Origin: an uncultured Eubacterium sp.
GTDB lineage: Bacteria > Bacillota > Clostridia > Lachnospirales > Lachnospiraceae
Length of the DNA: 64,000 bases
Direction: 5' to 3'
Assembly (NCBI RefSeq): GCF_937958975.1
Contig: NZ_CALGRE010000002.1
Span: 1 to 64,000 of the forward strand
Part shown: in pieces, positions 61,416 through 64,000 of the stretch
Layout: each line of letters begins with the position of its first letter
Numbering within the stretch: the stretch's first letter is position 1
Made by a program: the position numbers and the translations under genes
The notes under the pieces: generated by a model
Databases searched by the model: none
What the model saw: the letters and a program-made list of their open reading frames with translations, nothing else
What the model was told of the DNA's origin: nothing

Positions 61416-62900
61416 TTAATCTATAATAATATTTTTTAATTCTTCAATTATATCACTTGCCATAAGCCCTGACTTTGAGACCTTTTCTGCCGCCCTGTCT
61501 CCTGCCAAACCATGTACATACGGTGCAATGAAAGATACTTTATTAAAGTCTGTTCCAACCCCTATCAATCCCGCAATCATTCCTGTAAGAACATCACCGC
61601 TTCCGGCTGTTGCCATCCCACTATTTCCTGTAAGGTTAATGTAAACCTGTCCTTCAGTGGCAATAACTGTTCTGGCATCTTTTAATATAATATTTACACC
61701 ATATTTATAATTTGCATCTTTTGCATATTGTATCAAATGCTTAGCAATATCCTTCACCGGTTTATGAATAAACCGTCCCATCTCTCCAAGATGTGGTGTT
61801 AATATCAATTTCTTGTGAAGCTTCTTTTTGATTCTTTCATCATCGGCTACATTATTGATTCCATCTGCATCAATAACGGCCTGTATTCCAGACTCGATTA
61901 CCTTTTCCACAATCATTTTCTGCACGGTTCCAATTCCAAGTCCCGGTCCAACAGCCACTACATCACACCATTTTAAACAGGATTCCAATATTTTAAAATC
62001 AAATTTTTCTGTATTATAAGTATTTATCATGGCCTCAGGCAATAATCTTCCAATAATTTCCCTATTATTTTCATGGGTAAATACTCTTACCAAACCCGCA
62101 CCTGCCCGAAAAGCAGCTTTTGCACACAACACAGCTGCTCCGGAAATATCTTTGCTGCCCGCTATAATCAGTATTTTCCCATATGTCCCCTTATTAGAAT
62201 AATTTGCTCTTTTGGGAATCCACGACAAATCCTCTCCCGTCGCATACTTTACCCGATTTATCTGCAAGTCATATGCTCTTTCAGGAAAGCCTATGTCACT
62301 AACTGTAACCTCACCACAATATTCTGCTCCCGGATATAATACCGTTCCCACCTTATGACTTCCAAATGTCACTGTATAGTTTGCTTTCACAGCTTTTCCC
62401 ATCACTTCGGCAGTATCTGCATTAATTCCTGATGGTATATCTACGGCATAAATAATGTTTTTCATTTTATTTACCTCATCAATCAGTTCGGCAAATTTTC
62501 CGCTCACTTCTCTGGATAATCCTACTCCAAAAATCGCATCGACCACAATATCCGCATCAATCAGGCTGTCTGTCACCTCAATACCAAGATTTTTTACGAT
62601 ATCCATCTGTAATTTAAACTCATCTGTTGCTTTTTCTATGTCTCCCAGAACAAAAATGCAGATGCTATGCCCTAAAAGATATAGCATCCTTCCTATGGCA
62701 AGACCATCTGCACCATTATTTCCAATACCTGCAATGACCTGTATTGTTTTTACTTTCTTATATTTATACTCATTTTTCTCAATTAAATTTGCAACACTTA
62801 AAGCCGCTCTTTCCATCAAAACAACCGAAGGGATTCCAATTTCATTGATTGTATACGAATCCACTTTTTTCATATCTGTTCCCGTAACAATATTTTTCAT
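61416..62900 (-). CDS. nnr: Bifunctional NAD(P)H-hydrate epimerase and dehydratase
   Basis: 494 residues. Repairs hydrated NADH and NADPH. The N-terminal YjeF_N epimerase domain (about 1-210) has 'VIAGIGNNGADGLAIGRML' and 'DAIFGVGLSREVSG' with 'AVDIPSGINADTA'; the C-terminal carbohydrate-kinase-like dehydratase domain (about 225-490) has 'ILIIAGSKDISGAAVLCAKA' and 'NSGMATAGSGDVLTGMIAG'. Fusion of both domains is the usual bacterial form. It lies 29 bases after rex. Confidence 0.95.
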   Translation of the reverse strand: MKNIVTGTDMKKVDSYTINEIGIPSVVLMERAALSVANLIEKNEYKYKKVKTIQVIAGIGNNGADGLAIGRMLYLLGHSICIFVLGDIEKATDEFKLQMDIVKNLGIEVTDSLIDADIVVDAIFGVGLSREVSGKFAELIDEVNKMKNIIYAVDIPSGINADTAEVMGKAVKANYTVTFGSHKVGTVLYPGAEYCGEVTVSDIGFPERAYDLQINRVKYATGEDLSWIPKRANYSNKGTYGKILIIAGSKDISGAAVLCAKAAFRAGAGLVRVFTHENNREIIGRLLPEAMINTYNTEKFDFKILESCLKWCDVVAVGPGLGIGTVQKMIVEKVIESGIQAVIDADGINNVADDERIKKKLHKKLILTPHLGEMGRFIHKPVKDIAKHLIQYAKDANYKYGVNIILKDARTVIATEGQVYINLTGNSGMATAGSGDVLTGMIAGLIGVGTDFNKVSFIAPYVHGLAGDRAAEKVSKSGLMASDIIEELKNIIID

Positions 62901-62929
62901 AAGTCACTCCTGTACTTTTGCAAAACACA

Positions 62930-63559
62930 TTAAATGCTGTTTTTTTCCGATAATCTATATGTCAGTTTCATAAGACTCTCTGATAAATGCACATTTTCTA
63001 CAATAATATCACTCGAAACTCCAAGGTCTGTATGCGCAAAATTCCAAAATGCTTTTACGCCGCACGCTGCCAGGTTTTCCGCCACTTTTTTTGCCGGCTC
63101 CTTTGGTAATGTCAGAGCCACGATTTCTACATTGTTTTCCTTTACAAAGTCATATAACTTTTCTATATCTAAGATTTCTCCACCCGCTGTCTGTTTTCCT
63201 ATCAGCTCAGGATTTTTATCAAATAATGCTATAATCTCAAATCCTCTGTTTTTGAAATTTCCATAATTTGCAATTGCCTGCCCCAAATTGCCTGCGCCCA
63301 CAATAACCATTCTATGGGTTACACCAAGACCTAATAACTTTCCAATTTCTTCATAGAGATATTGAACATTATAACCATATCCCTGCTGTCCAAAACCTCC
63401 AAAGTTATTCAAATCCTGACGTATCTGAGATGCAGTCACATTCATTCGCCGGCTCAGTTCTTTTGATGAAATTCGTTCAATCTTTTCCTGTCTCAATTCA
63501 TCTAAATATCTATAATATCTTGGCAGTCTTGAAATAACAGCCTTTGAAATTTTGTTCAT
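62930..63559 (-). CDS. rex: Redox-sensing repressor Rex
   Basis: 209 residues from ATG 63559 (GAGGAG six bases upstream; the frame opens at 63619, inside the promoter). Represses fermentation genes unless NADH is high. Winged helix with 'SSKELSRRMNVTASQIRQDL' and 'NNFGGFGQQGYGYNVQYL'; Rossmann domain with 'VIVGAGNLGQAIANY'; a final domain-swapped helix ('NVHLSESLMKLTYRLSEK'). First gene of a run with nnr, alr and ndoA. An imperfect Rex-like site covers its own -35. Confidence 0.96.
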   Translation of the reverse strand: MNKISKAVISRLPRYYRYLDELRQEKIERISSKELSRRMNVTASQIRQDLNNFGGFGQQGYGYNVQYLYEEIGKLLGLGVTHRMVIVGAGNLGQAIANYGNFKNRGFEIIALFDKNPELIGKQTAGGEILDIEKLYDFVKENNVEIVALTLPKEPAKKVAENLAACGVKAFWNFAHTDLGVSSDIIVENVHLSESLMKLTYRLSEKNSI

Positions 63560-63590
63560 TGTTAACTCCTCGAATCCTTTATTATAGTTA

Positions 63591-63619
63591 ATTATAAGTA
63601 TATCAACAAACATTGTCAA
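63591..63619 (-). promoter_or_regulatory. Consensus SigA promoter for rex-nnr-alr-ndoA
   Basis: TTGACA (63614-63619) and TATAAT (63591-63596) on the minus strand with a 17-base spacer: both hexamers are perfect. Confidence 0.85.
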
Positions 63620-63706
63620 ATATTTATCATTCTATTTTGTTTCATATTTTTCTAATTTATGATAGACTATTTTGCAGGAAAAAATAATGATTTCAGGAGA
63701 AAACAA

Positions 63707-64000
63707 ATGATATTATCATGTAATCACATATACAAATCATACGGTGTAGAAGAAATCCTCCACGACTGTTCTTTTTTTGTCAATGACAATGAAAAGGCTG
63801 CCATCGTTGGAAATAATGGCGCCGGAAAATCTACCATAATGAAAATAATTATGGGAGAACTCAAAGCAGACGACGGTACTGTCACTGTCGGAAAAGATAA
63901 AACTATCGGCTATCTGGCACAGTATCAGGATTTGAGTTCACACAATACGATATACGACGAAGTCAAATCCGTAAAACAGAATCTTATCACTATGGAACAG
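63707..64000 (+). CDS. ABC-F family ATPase, 3' end cut by window edge
   Basis: First 98 codons. Walker A 'IVGNNGAGKSTIMKIIMGE', 'MILSCNHIYKSYGVEEILHD' and 'GKDKTIGYLAQYQDLSS' are typical of the first nucleotide-binding domain of ABC-F proteins (no membrane domain, two tandem ATPases, ribosome-associated). CAGGAG precedes the ATG. Next to rex as ydiF is in Bacillus, so a YdiF-type housekeeping member is likelier than an antibiotic resistance one; the rest of the gene is needed to decide. Confidence 0.88.
   Translation, partial: MILSCNHIYKSYGVEEILHDCSFFVNDNEKAAIVGNNGAGKSTIMKIIMGELKADDGTVTVGKDKTIGYLAQYQDLSSHNTIYDEVKSVKQNLITMEQ

Noticed and set aside
1..64000. CRISPR arrays, tRNA or rRNA genes, insertion sequences, prophage
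   Set aside because: No regularly spaced direct repeats, cloverleaf genes, transposase or phage structural genes were recognised; xerD is a housekeeping recombinase by context.

Overview
The window is AT-rich chromosomal DNA of a spore-forming member of the Firmicutes, class Clostridia, most likely Lachnospiraceae. The grounds are a complete spoIIIAA-AH operon, spo0A next to spoIVB, a SpoIIM-like protein, NFACT-type RqcH, RNase Y, strong AGGAGG-type ribosome binding sites, and operon orders shared with Bacillus and Clostridium (xseA-xseB-ispA-dxs-tlyA-nadK-argR-recN-spoIVB-spo0A; spoIIIA; rex next to an ABC-F gene). No rRNA, tRNA, insertion sequence, prophage or CRISPR array was seen, and no gap without a gene exceeds 300 bases.

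Layout. 1-12.0 kb is minus-strand housekeeping: xerD (cut by the edge), a SpoIIM-like protein, NUDIX hydrolase, proC, a membrane protein, rny, recX, recA (with a perfect SOS box), an AspT-type aminotransferase, pgsA, rimO, rpoZ, gmk and yicC. rqcH is divergent at 12.2-13.9 kb. 14-27.6 kb holds glgA, spo0A, an SseB-like/FHA gene, spoIVB and the recN-to-xseA operon, then nusB and asp23. 27.7-34.8 kb is a tightly packed seven-gene operon: a SsuABC-type ABC importer, a DltD-like SGNH protein, an MBOAT acyltransferase, an AMP-forming ligase and a dedicated acyl carrier protein. It looks like a variant of the dlt surface acylation system joined to its own importer. A divergent secreted DUF4886/Big2 protein follows. 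36.6-43.3 kb holds an FtsX-type ABC exporter and a ferrous iron region (feoA, feoA, feoB, a 49-residue FeoB-associated Cys-rich protein, a divergent DtxR-type regulator). 43.3-48.0 kb is the spoIIIA operon and 48.1-49.4 kb a polysaccharide deacetylase.

49.4-58 kb is more accessory: a polar amino acid ABC transporter; a DUF3990 (ADP-ribosyltransferase-like) and HTH gene pair resembling a toxin-antitoxin module, with an inverted repeat inside its promoter; rlmH; a frameshifted surface protein gene; and a second amino acid ABC transporter whose binding lipoprotein has its two halves in reversed order, a natural circular permutation. 58-64 kb returns to housekeeping genes: HAD phosphatase, yebC, mazF (without mazE), alr, nnr, rex, and the start of an ABC-F gene.

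Many promoters with 17-base spacers can be read directly, and all five convergent junctions carry one perfect hairpin that can serve both strands. The strongest leads are the circularly permuted binding protein, the importer-linked acylation operon, the DUF3990/HTH pair with its embedded operator, and the dense inverted-repeat architecture around the spo0A promoter.
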